Shown here: positions 56,575 to 63,040 of the stretch, piece after piece
Numbering within the stretch: the stretch's first letter is position 1
Layout of the letters: every line of letters begins with the position of its first letter
Source of the DNA: Polynucleobacter rarus
GTDB lineage: Bacteria; Pseudomonadota; Gammaproteobacteria; Burkholderiales; Burkholderiaceae
Direction of reading: 5' to 3'
DNA: 64,000 nucleotides
Assembly: GCF_003072505.1 (NCBI RefSeq)
Contig: NZ_NTGB01000001.1
Location: 319,290 to 383,289 of the forward strand
Program-made: the position numbers and the translations under genes
The notes under the pieces: generated by a model
Database searches by the model: none
What the model was told of the DNA's origin: nothing
The model's input: only the letters and a program-made list of their open reading frames with translations

Positions 56575-57474
56575 TTATGCAACCTTTTTCTGAGTTGCAT
56601 ACCATCGTTTCTCAAACTCCATTGGACTTACATAACCTAAAGTGGAGTGTAGTCTTTTGTAATTATAGAAACTAATCCAGTCAATGACTTCATCCATCAT
56701 CTCTCGCCTTGTTGCAAACCGCTTTCCATCAATACGAGCGACTTTCAATTTACCCCAAAGACTTTCAGTGGGGGCATTGTCCCAGCAATCACCCTTACGA
56801 CTCATCGAACTTCTCATGTTGAACGCAGATATTACTCTTTGGAAATCGTCGCTACAGTACTGCGTCCCTCTATCGGAGTGGAATATCAATCCACATGACG
56901 GACTTCTTCTAAACCAAGCCATTTTTAAAGCATCTACTACTAAGTTACTTTCCATCTTGGGCTTCATACTCCAACCAACAATCTGCCGATTAAATAAGTC
57001 CATGACCACTGCTAAAAATACCCAACCTTCATCGGTAGGTAAATACGTGATATCACCCGTCCAGACTTGATTGGGCTGCTCAACATGAAACTCTCTACTT
57101 ACCAAATTATCGGCCACCTCAAATCGATGATTGCTGTCGGTAGTCACCACAAACTTACGTTTACCCTTGGCTTTGATACCATGCAACTGCATCAGCTTTC
57201 TAACTCTTTCTTTTCCAACCTTAAAGCCTCGAGCATGCAGCTCTTTGGTGATCCTAGGCCAACCATACTCCTGCTTCACTTCGGCATGAATCGACTTGAT
57301 ATGAGCCAACAGCGCCTCATTACTCAGTCTCTTAGGTTTCATGAGCTTGTTGGGTCGCACCAAAGCTGTTCGCCGTTGATGTTGGAAATACCCACTCGTA
57401 CTCACACCCAGCACCTCGCAAGCCAAGCCAATTGGCCATTGTGTCTTATTTCGAGCAATCCAAGCGTACTTCAC
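56575..57474 (-). CDS. IS3-family transposase OrfB
   Basis: 299 residues. Integrase-type DDE core: first Asp in WTGDITYLPTDEGW, second in LIFHSDRGTQYCS, Glu in NAPTESLWGKLK. HTH_21-like N-terminal region (YGWPRITKELHARGFKVGKERVRKLM, shown in part as YGWPRITKELHARG). It overlaps OrfA by four bases (ATGA); in this family a frameshift usually makes an OrfAB fusion that is the active transposase. Confidence 0.94.
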   Translation of the reverse strand: MKYAWIARNKTQWPIGLACEVLGVSTSGYFQHQRRTALVRPNKLMKPKRLSNEALLAHIKSIHAEVKQEYGWPRITKELHARGFKVGKERVRKLMQLHGIKAKGKRKFVVTTDSNHRFEVADNLVSREFHVEQPNQVWTGDITYLPTDEGWVFLAVVMDLFNRQIVGWSMKPKMESNLVVDALKMAWFRRSPSCGLIFHSDRGTQYCSDDFQRVISAFNMRSSMSRKGDCWDNAPTESLWGKLKVARIDGKRFATRREMMDEVIDWISFYNYKRLHSTLGYVSPMEFEKRWYATQKKVA

Positions 57475-57767
57475 AAAGACTCTTTCGCGAAGTACGCTGT
57501 CGCCTTTTTTAAGATATCACGCTCCATCTTCACCCGAGCTAACTCAGCTCGTAGTCGCGCTAACTCCATCTGTTCTTCACTAATTACCTGGGATTTACCA
57601 CCCGTCAGCTGCCCTTGTTCATCCCAGCGAATCCAATTTTCTAATGATCCTTTGGGAACACCAAGAATCTTAGCAACATCCGCTGATGACTGGCCATTTC
57701 TAACTAGCCTGACAGCTTCCATCTTAAACTCTAGGGTATATCTAGCCCTTGTTCGTTTCACCACCAT
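57471..57767 (-). CDS. IS3-family transposase OrfA
   Basis: 98 residues. An HTH-8-type helix-turn-helix (RYTLEFKMEAVRLVRNGQSS, ADVAKILGVPKGSLENWI) followed by a leucine-zipper-like coiled coil (ELARLRAELARVKMERDIL). Binds the IS ends. Intact. Confidence 0.93.
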   Translation of the reverse strand: MVVKRTRARYTLEFKMEAVRLVRNGQSSADVAKILGVPKGSLENWIRWDEQGQLTGGKSQVISEEQMELARLRAELARVKMERDILKKATAYFAKESL

Positions 57768-57940
57768 TTGACACCTCCATCACTATATTTATATCATTTT
57801 TTCATATAGTTAAGAGGTACGTTTTTCAGGGGCAAGATCATACTGTCGTTTTGATTTTTGCTCTAGATGGGGTGAATTGTTAATTTGGCTATAAAATAAA
57901 ACTCTGAGAGCAAATATCTATTAAGACAGGCAAATCCAGT

Positions 57941-59152
57941 ATGCGAAAAGATTTAGGAAACAATATTAGAATTGATTCAATTCGCCTTAAAAACTTTAAG
58001 GCATTTCGTGATGCATCTCTGAAAGATATTCCTACGTTTTTAGTCGTCGTTGGGGCTAATGGGGTCGGTAAGACTACGTTATTCGATGTTTTTGGTTTTT
58101 TACATGACTGCCTTACCAGTAATGTGAGACATGCACTTGATAGTCGTGGAAGATTCAAGGAAGTTTTAAGTAGAGAAAGTAACGGCGACAGTATTTTGAT
58201 TGAAATTAAATACAGAATGGATATTGTTGGTGTTAGCCGATTAGTCACTTATTCTTTAGAAATTGCCGAAAAGTCAGGAGCCCCATATGTTCGAAGAGAA
58301 ATCTTACGTTATAAAAGGGGGGCAAGTGGTAAGCCATATCATTTTTTGGATTTCTCTAATGGAGAGGGCTATGCCATTACAAATGAAGAGGACTTTCAGA
58401 AAGCAGATGAGGATCTTAAGAGAGAGACGCAAAAAGTTTCACCAGATACACTTGCAATTAAAGGTTTAGGTCAGTTTGAACGTTTTAAAGCTGCTAACGC
58501 ATTTAGGCAGTTAATAGATTCATGGCATGTGTCTGATTTTCATATTAGTGCTGCCAGAGGCAGAAAAGAAGCAATTGGTGAGGCCGATCACTTATCGGAA
58601 ACGGGAGATAATTTACCTCTTGTTGCACAACGTTTGTTTGAGCAGCATCCAGAAACTTTTCAGAAAATTCTTGAGATTATGGCAAGGCGTGTCCCAGGAG
58701 TAAGTGGAGTTGAACCAAAACTTCAAGATGACGGTTATTTAACATTACGATTTCAGGATGGATCTTTTAAAACCCCATTTTTAGATAGATATGTTTCGGA
58801 CGGAACAATAAAGATGTTTGCATATCTTGTCTTGTTACATGATCCCAAGCCACATCCCTTGCTCTGCGTTGAGGAACCAGAAAATCAACTTTATCCTAAA
58901 CTGATGTTGGAGTTGGCAGAAGAATTTAGACAGTACTCTAATCGCGGTGGTCAGGTACTTGTATCTACTCATTCTCCGGATTTCTTGAATGCAATAAATT
59001 TGAATGAGGTTTGTTGGTTGGTAAAGGTTAACGGGAATACTGAAATTAGGCGAGCAAAAGATAATGAGCAAATAGCACTTTACATGTCAGAAGGTGACAA
59101 GATGGGATACTTGTGGAAGCAGGGGTTTTTTGATGGGGTTGATCCAGAATGA
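57941..59152 (+). CDS. AAA-family (OLD/AbiL-like) ATPase, candidate defence gene
   Basis: 403 residues. It opens with IDSIRLKNFKAFRDA, the typical start of SMC/OLD-like ATPases. Walker A GANGVGKTT (38-46), Walker B LLCVEEPENQLYP (about 305), switch His in VLVSTHSPDFLNAI. No Toprim domain in the same chain. The next gene supplies a Toprim-like DUF4276 protein and overlaps by four bases, so both are translated together. Such pairs occur in defence islands and resemble split OLD nucleases. Start preceded by AAGACAGGCA, a weak site. Confidence 0.85.
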   Translation: MRKDLGNNIRIDSIRLKNFKAFRDASLKDIPTFLVVVGANGVGKTTLFDVFGFLHDCLTSNVRHALDSRGRFKEVLSRESNGDSILIEIKYRMDIVGVSRLVTYSLEIAEKSGAPYVRREILRYKRGASGKPYHFLDFSNGEGYAITNEEDFQKADEDLKRETQKVSPDTLAIKGLGQFERFKAANAFRQLIDSWHVSDFHISAARGRKEAIGEADHLSETGDNLPLVAQRLFEQHPETFQKILEIMARRVPGVSGVEPKLQDDGYLTLRFQDGSFKTPFLDRYVSDGTIKMFAYLVLLHDPKPHPLLCVEEPENQLYPKLMLELAEEFRQYSNRGGQVLVSTHSPDFLNAINLNEVCWLVKVNGNTEIRRAKDNEQIALYMSEGDKMGYLWKQGFFDGVDPE

Positions 59153-59736
59153 CTTCGAGAAAAGAATTAGTTTTTCTGCTTGAAGAGGAGTCAGCTAAAG
59201 CTATGCTTGAAGGACTTTTACCTAAGGTTCTCCATAAAAGTATTTCTCCAAGATTCATTGTATTTGAGGGCAAACAGGATCTTGAGAAACAAATGGTTAA
59301 TAGAATCAGATTTTATATGAATACCTACGCGAGATTCATTGTGATGAGGGATCAGGACTCAGCACCAGATCCAACAACAATAAAAAGTAGTTTGATGAAG
59401 AAATGTGAACAATCTGGAAAAGATAGTTTGACTCTTATTAGGATTGCTTGCCGTGAGCTCGAAAGTTTTTACTTTGGAGATTTAGCTTCAGTGGAGTCAG
59501 GTTTGGGTATCGAAGGCTTAGTTAAATATCAAAATAAAGCAAAATATAGGAATCCAGATGATATTCATAGTCCTGGTAATGAACTTATGAAAATTACAAA
59601 AAATCAATATCAAAAGGTAAGCGGTTCTAGAGCAATTGGCCCATTTCTAGAAGTAACAAATCAAAGATCAACAAGCTTTAAGAATTTAATTTTAGCAATT
59701 CAAAAGTTAGAGGGTCAGTTATTAGCATTGAGTTAA
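59149..59736 (+). CDS. DUF4276-like (Toprim-type) partner of AAA ATPase
   Basis: 195 residues. Motifs compatible with a DUF4276/Toprim-like fold: an early acidic pair in VFLLEEESAKAML (Glu-Glu), then MRDQDSAPDP (Asp-x-Asp) and RELESFYFGD. These acidic residues would hold metal in a nuclease site. It overlaps the ATPase gene by four bases. Alone it is only a candidate nuclease; as a pair with the ATPase it is a plausible phage-defence module. Confidence 0.7.
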   Translation: MTSRKELVFLLEEESAKAMLEGLLPKVLHKSISPRFIVFEGKQDLEKQMVNRIRFYMNTYARFIVMRDQDSAPDPTTIKSSLMKKCEQSGKDSLTLIRIACRELESFYFGDLASVESGLGIEGLVKYQNKAKYRNPDDIHSPGNELMKITKNQYQKVSGSRAIGPFLEVTNQRSTSFKNLILAIQKLEGQLLALS

Positions 59737-59743
59737 TATTCAT

Positions 59744-59930
59744 AATCCCTGTTTTTCCCTATTCCAAAATTATGGTTTTTTTAATCCTCTCAGTAGATTA
59801 AAGGTTTTTAAGTCAGTTTGATTGAAAACTATCCAAATTAATATCAAAATACCCTGCAAATTTCCCTGTTAGTAGGATACTTTGCTGAGACAAGATGGGC
59901 TATGACTGCACCCACCGCCAGTATATTAAT
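59744..59930. repeat. Diverged noncoding repeat, copy A
   Basis: About 190 bases that align throughout with 62280-62456 on the same strand. Best-conserved parts: TTTTTCCCT, GTTTGATT, CAAATTTCC-TGTTAG, CTGAGACAA and ACTGC-CCCA-CGCCA-TA. It lies between the DUF4276 gene and the HAD gene. The rest of 59737-60033 is A/T-rich and without a gene. Confidence 0.7.
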
Positions 59931-60033
59931 TTAACTACTTATTAATCAATAAGTTACTTAACTTATGTATTTCATACCCCTATTTCAACCCATGTTTGAG
60001 CTGATTTGTATTAATTAATTTAATATAGATCAA

Positions 60034-60459
60034 ATGAGTTCTGACAGATTTCTCTTCCTCGACTTTGATGGTGTTTTACACCCAACTACCCATGGTTCGT
60101 CATTGTTCTCAAAAGTTTATTTACTAGAGGAAGTCTTTTCGAAGCATCAATGTAATATCGTTATTTCATCAAGTTGGCGATTTCATGTAGATCTTGCAGA
60201 GATTAAATTACGGCTCCCTGATGCAATTCAACCATACATTACTGGAGTTACTGGTGAAGCCTACATTGGTAAATACTCTAGATATCATGAGATTGTTGGT
60301 TATCTGTATGGTCGAGATAAACACCTCGCTGAATGGAGGGCTCTTGATGATTCATGGATAGAGTTTCCAGAGGGATGTAAGAACTTGATTCGATGTAATC
60401 CTAATACTGGTATCTCTGATCGGGAAGTTGAATTACTAATCGATTGGCTAAAGAAGTAG
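60034..60459 (+). CDS. HAD-fold protein (RNA-repair-associated type)
   Basis: 141 residues. The haloacid-dehalogenase motif I is FLDFDGVLHP (residues 8-17), with motif II Ser in VISSSWR. The small size and SSSWRFH-type segment match the short HAD group known as fused domains in RNA-repair proteins. No cap domain. Preceded by a gene-free gap and followed by a perfect palindrome overlapping its stop. Substrate unknown. Confidence 0.75.
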   Translation: MSSDRFLFLDFDGVLHPTTHGSSLFSKVYLLEEVFSKHQCNIVISSSWRFHVDLAEIKLRLPDAIQPYITGVTGEAYIGKYSRYHEIVGYLYGRDKHLAEWRALDDSWIEFPEGCKNLIRCNPNTGISDREVELLIDWLKK

Positions 60460-60956
60460 GGGTACGGTACCCCATACAATTTCGCCAAACTCTGACCCTA
60501 CGGTACCCCCACCCCCTGAAATTGATGTCTTATGATCAGGTGGGCTTACATAGTATTTCACTCATTTGACGATCAAAATTTTTCAGGGGCAATGTCAGTA
60601 AAGGCTATTTGGGTGGATCGTCACTTGATGGAGAGTCGTTTTGATTAATTTCGAAGGGTGAGGTTGTGGTATTTGATTTGCTAGATCATGTGCATGTTCC
60701 TGCATCGTTTGGATCTGATTAGCTTAAATAAGTCTAAATTTGATAAAGATTTCCCTATAACCGCTTGGTTATGTATGAGACCTAAGAAATAAAGAATTAT
60801 TATCAGAGGGGTCTTTATCCTAGCCTTAAAAAGATGATGAGATATGATTTTTTAAAGTAATAGGCGTTAAGTAAATTATTACTGTTAGCAAAGTTAAGAT
60901 GTTTTCAATTTAATACTCTAATAGTGAAAAATAAACTGTTTAAAAAGAGGAAAACT
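60460..60956. other. Gene-free stretch with IS-end-like and C-rich motifs
   Basis: A perfect palindrome GGGGTAC-G-GTACCCC (60459-60473) follows the HAD gene, and TACGGTACCCC recurs near 60502-60512. At about 60580-60593, TTTTTCAGGGGCAA equals part of the right end of the IS3 element at 57840, a possible leftover IS end. The last 100 bases are A/T-rich. No gene seen. Confidence 0.5.
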
Positions 60957-61130
60957 ATGACAGGATTTTTAAAGTTTTTTTCATCATTTAGGATCGATGG
61001 TACTGTTTATCCATTCAGACAATATGAAATTCCTAAAAGGGGAGACTCATATAATGATTTTTCCCAAATTTATCTAAGTATGGGGGAAGTTGGTAAAGAC
61101 ATGAGAAAAACTGCTGAAAAAGAATTATAA
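60957..61130 (+). CDS. Small hypothetical protein, 57 residues
   Basis: ATG 60957 follows GAGGAAAAC; a GTG at 60924 would add 11 basic residues. Sequence MTGFLKFFSSFRIDGTVYPFRQYEIP is followed by a polar C-terminus (EVGKDMRKTAEKEL). No family recognised. It ends 4 bases before the start of the broken DUF2335-type gene, so they may once have formed a unit. Confidence 0.5.
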   Translation: MTGFLKFFSSFRIDGTVYPFRQYEIPKRGDSYNDFSQIYLSMGEVGKDMRKTAEKEL

Positions 61131-61134
61131 AACT

Positions 61135-61514
61135 ATGGCAAGTAACCACACAAGAGCTCAAAAAAATAAAAGTGGTGATGTCCTAGTTCAATCAACAACT
61201 ACAGATGCCCCCTAATACCAGTTGAGCAACTCGCAAAGTTAAAAGAAATAGCTCCAGATAGAGTCGATTGGATCTTTGAGCAAACTCAACTCGAATCTGA
61301 GTTTAGAAGAACAGAAACTAAAAGAATTCATACTTTTACCTTTGTTGAGAGAATATGCGGTTTGTTATTTGCTCTCCTTATCGCAATGTGTGGACTAGGA
61401 TCCTCTGTTTATTGTGCAATTAATGGTTTTCAGGTAGTAGCATCAGTAATTGGTGGAGCTACTTTGGTAGGATTAGTGACTGCGTTTATAGTTGGTAAAT
61501 CCAAAGTAAATTAA
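61135..61514 (+). pseudogene. Frameshifted DUF2335-type membrane protein gene
   Basis: From ATG 61135 the frame reads MASNHTRAQKNKSGD and ends at a TAA near 61214, directly after a run of five C. Adding one C to the run makes it continue as PLIPVEQLAKLKEIAPDRVD, WIFEQTQLESEFRRTE and then two membrane helices (ICGLLFALLIAMCGLGSSVY; VIGGATLVGLVTAFIVG) to 61514. This Pro-rich start, helical middle and two-helix end match DUF2335 predicted membrane proteins. It is a single-base disruption: a recent mutation, phase variation in a C tract, or a sequencing error. Confidence 0.65.
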
Positions 61515-61605
61515 TCTAATTTTTGTTTTGTTATGAGACTTCTTGAACTCGCAGTTTTAGATCAGTTTAGTGTAAGAGGTGGGTTTTTTAAAGCGAAAAT
61601 ATTCT

Positions 61606-61818
61606 ATGAAAGATGCAGTCCTTAAATATATAAAAAACAAATTATCTCGCCAACGCTTCATCGCAGCAGCAGAGTCTTCATTTGCTCATTACAAAGAAAC
61701 TGGACATTACATTACCTTGGAAGAGTTCAGCAAATCCGTTGATCGTATCCAAAAAAATCCTAGCATACCCGTTTTCGCACACAATAAATCGTATTTGAGC
61801 AATGATAACGATTCGTGA
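61606..61818 (+). CDS. CopG/RHH-like antitoxin, toxin partner missing
   Basis: 70 residues from ATG 61606 (GTG at 61579 is an alternative). MKDAVLKYIKNKLSRQRFIA followed by AAESSFAHYKETGHYITLEEF resembles antitoxin-type transcriptional regulators normally followed by a RelE/ParE toxin gene. Downstream there is only a 21-codon frame starting inside its 3' end (61802) and no toxin-sized gene. Weakly supported family; the tail after FAHNK may be altered. Confidence 0.55.
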   Translation: MKDAVLKYIKNKLSRQRFIAAAESSFAHYKETGHYITLEEFSKSVDRIQKNPSIPVFAHNKSYLSNDNDS

Positions 61819-61867
61819 TGAGTTTTCCCGATTGATGAAAGTTATCGGAGCTAATGTCCTTCACTAA
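61802..61867 (+). pseudogene. Possible truncated toxin start
   Basis: ATG at 61802 overlaps the 3' end of the antitoxin-like gene, as a toxin gene would, and reads MITIRDEFSRLMKVIGANVLH before a stop. Too short to assign; it could be the stub of a deleted RelE/ParE-type gene or chance. Confidence 0.25.
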
Positions 61868-61928
61868 TGGATACACCTTTTTAAGGGATTATTATTCTTA
61901 GTAGCAGAAGCAAGATGCTTAATCGCCT

Positions 61929-62117
61929 TTACCTCGTGAAAAATCTTTGTTTGGTTTCTTCTATCAGTTCTGTAATACTCTTTTTTCCTGAAACGTAATC
62001 AGTAAGATTCTTTTCTAATTGCTTGGTTGGAATTACACCTTCAATGCGAGCGGAAGCTAAGGCATTTGAGACGTTGTATTGGCGAACTTGAGATTCACTG
62101 GAAGACTTAGTTAACAT
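61929..62117 (-). CDS. VbhA-type antitoxin, Fic toxin partner missing
   Basis: 62 residues. NALASARIEG at residues 18-27 contains the inhibitory (S/T)xxxE(G/N) motif of class I Fic antitoxins (Ser22, Glu26, Gly27). The helical C-terminal TDYVSGKKSITELIEETKQRF is also VbhA-like. In intact modules a Fic AMP-transferase gene follows on the same strand; here the 110 bases beyond the stop hold none. So it is an orphan antitoxin, perhaps kept as protection or decaying. Confidence 0.7.
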   Translation of the reverse strand: MLTKSSSESQVRQYNVSNALASARIEGVIPTKQLEKNLTDYVSGKKSITELIEETKQRFFTR

Positions 62118-62485
62118 ACTTGTATTTTAGTGGAATTTGAGTTGATTCTCTAGTTAAAAAATCTGATAAAGTTTAGATGCATTCTTCAAATCTTGAAGTT
62201 TAGTTAGTTGGATGAAGATGTAAAATCAATAAGCTTTAGGGAAAGATGGTGGAGTTTGTAAAATTCAAGGCAATGTTAATTCCCACTTTTTCCCTGTTCG
62301 AGAATAAGAGGTTTTAAACTGTCTTAGCTAATTAAAGAGGTTTCAGTAAGTTTGATTTAAAGTTAATCGAATTTTCATACAATTACCCTTCAAATTTCCT
62401 TGTTAGCAGTGGATGTTCCTGAGACAAAGTAGGTGTAGACTGCTCCCATCGCCAATAAGGCTTTCCAGAGAGCCGGAAGATATAG
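62118..62485. other. Gene-free stretch carrying repeat copy B
   Basis: No credible gene. The main content is the second copy of the noncoding repeat (62280-62456, separate entry). Confidence 0.4.
62280..62456. repeat. Diverged noncoding repeat, copy B
   Basis: About 180 bases aligning with 59744-59930 in the same orientation. Conserved blocks include TTTTTCCCTGTTC/ATTC, AAATTTCCTTGTTAG, CTGAGACAAAG and ACTGCTCCCATCGCCA. It ends about 30 bases before the truncated TumE-like frame. Confidence 0.7.
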
Positions 62486-62602
62486 AACAATCGGCATGTT
62501 GCCGACAAAGGCGTGCCTTATCAATTCAAGGACGCGAATCAATTGTTGTCAGATTTTTTTACCGAGGTCGATTCGGTTTTGAAGGAGGTGAGGGAAAAAT
62601 GA
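62486..62602 (+). pseudogene. C-terminal stub of TumE-like (DUF6516) toxin
   Basis: An open frame from 62486 to TGA at 62600-62602 reads RHVADKGVPYQFKDANQL and then SDFFTEVDSVLKEVREK. RHV followed by PYxF and LLxDFxxEV resembles the C-terminus of DUF6516 (TumE-type) toxins. An in-frame stop at 62483 and no start codon show the N-terminal two-thirds are missing. Its TGA overlaps the antitoxin ATG (ATGA), as in intact pairs. Confidence 0.55.
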
Positions 62603-62946
62603 AGGTCATAAAAATTGGTATTGCTTCTCAGGAGAAAATCCGAGAGAGGGTTTTGGCTATTGCCAAAGGCGAGATTAAGCCAAAGGCATCAGACCCCAAA
62701 ATATGGTTCACTTCAATGCGATCTTTATCCCAAGTCTTGAGCGATGAGAATCGCGCGCTCCTGGAAGTGATTCGAACTGCTCGACCAGCTTCTATCAGTG
62801 AGCTAGCGGAGATAACCGGGCGTAAGCAGGGTAATTTGTCTCGCACTCTGAAAACTATGTCCTGGTATGGGCTAGTGAAGATGGAAAAAAACGAACGCTC
62901 GGTACGTCCGATAGCTCATGCTGAGAGCTATCAAATCAATGCTTGA
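62599..62946 (+). CDS. TumA-like HTH antitoxin
   Basis: 115 residues from ATG 62599 with a strong GGAGGTGAGG ribosome binding site inside the toxin stub. The winged helix-turn-helix at about 60-105 (ASISELAEITGRKQGNLSRTL, in part ISELAEITGRKQGNLSRTL) matches the HVO_A0114-type regulators that serve as TumA antitoxins. The toxin gene directly upstream is truncated, so this copy may be solitary and autoregulatory, or no longer regulated. Base composition is less A/T-rich than the hxs/srf region, suggesting a different origin. Confidence 0.75.
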   Translation: MKVIKIGIASQEKIRERVLAIAKGEIKPKASDPKIWFTSMRSLSQVLSDENRALLEVIRTARPASISELAEITGRKQGNLSRTLKTMSWYGLVKMEKNERSVRPIAHAESYQINA

Positions 62947-62984
62947 GCCTGATTTCCTTCAGATTGTCGAATAGTAAAGCACAA

Positions 62985-63018
62985 AAAATAGCGGATTAAC
63001 TAAATACTTTAATCCGCT
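62985..63018 (-). terminator. Terminator of the PQQ-dehydrogenase gene
   Basis: Stem GCGGATTAA / TTAATCCGC (62991-62999 and 63009-63017) with a nine-base loop. On the minus strand it is followed by TATTTTTTG, so it should stop transcription of the PQQ-dehydrogenase gene. Confidence 0.75.
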
Positions 63019-63040
63019 TCTCCCGCACTTCAACATCTAG

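Larger units (their letters stand above)
56535..57840. mobile_element. Intact IS3-family insertion sequence
   Basis: 1306 bases with imperfect terminal inverted repeats: the left end begins TGACCTTGCCCTCG and the right end, in reverse complement, TGATCTTGCCCCTG, both continuing to a shared CTCTTAAC-like tract. The 3 bases on each side are TAC (56532-56534 and 57841-57843), a target duplication typical of IS3 elements. Two overlapping transposase genes on the minus strand look intact, so it is probably recent and mobile. Confidence 0.92.

Noticed and set aside
57067..57771. Plus-strand 234-residue frame across the IS3 element
   Set aside because: It is antisense to the two transposase genes, which have full family motifs.
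62413..62598. N-terminal extension of the TumA-like protein
   Set aside because: The extension overlaps the toxin stub in another frame; a strong ribosome binding site supports ATG 62599.
30030..62950. Copy of the tRNA-Ser 3' end as a right attachment site
   Set aside because: I found no stretch matching the last bases of the tRNA within the island by eye; it may lie beyond the window or not exist.
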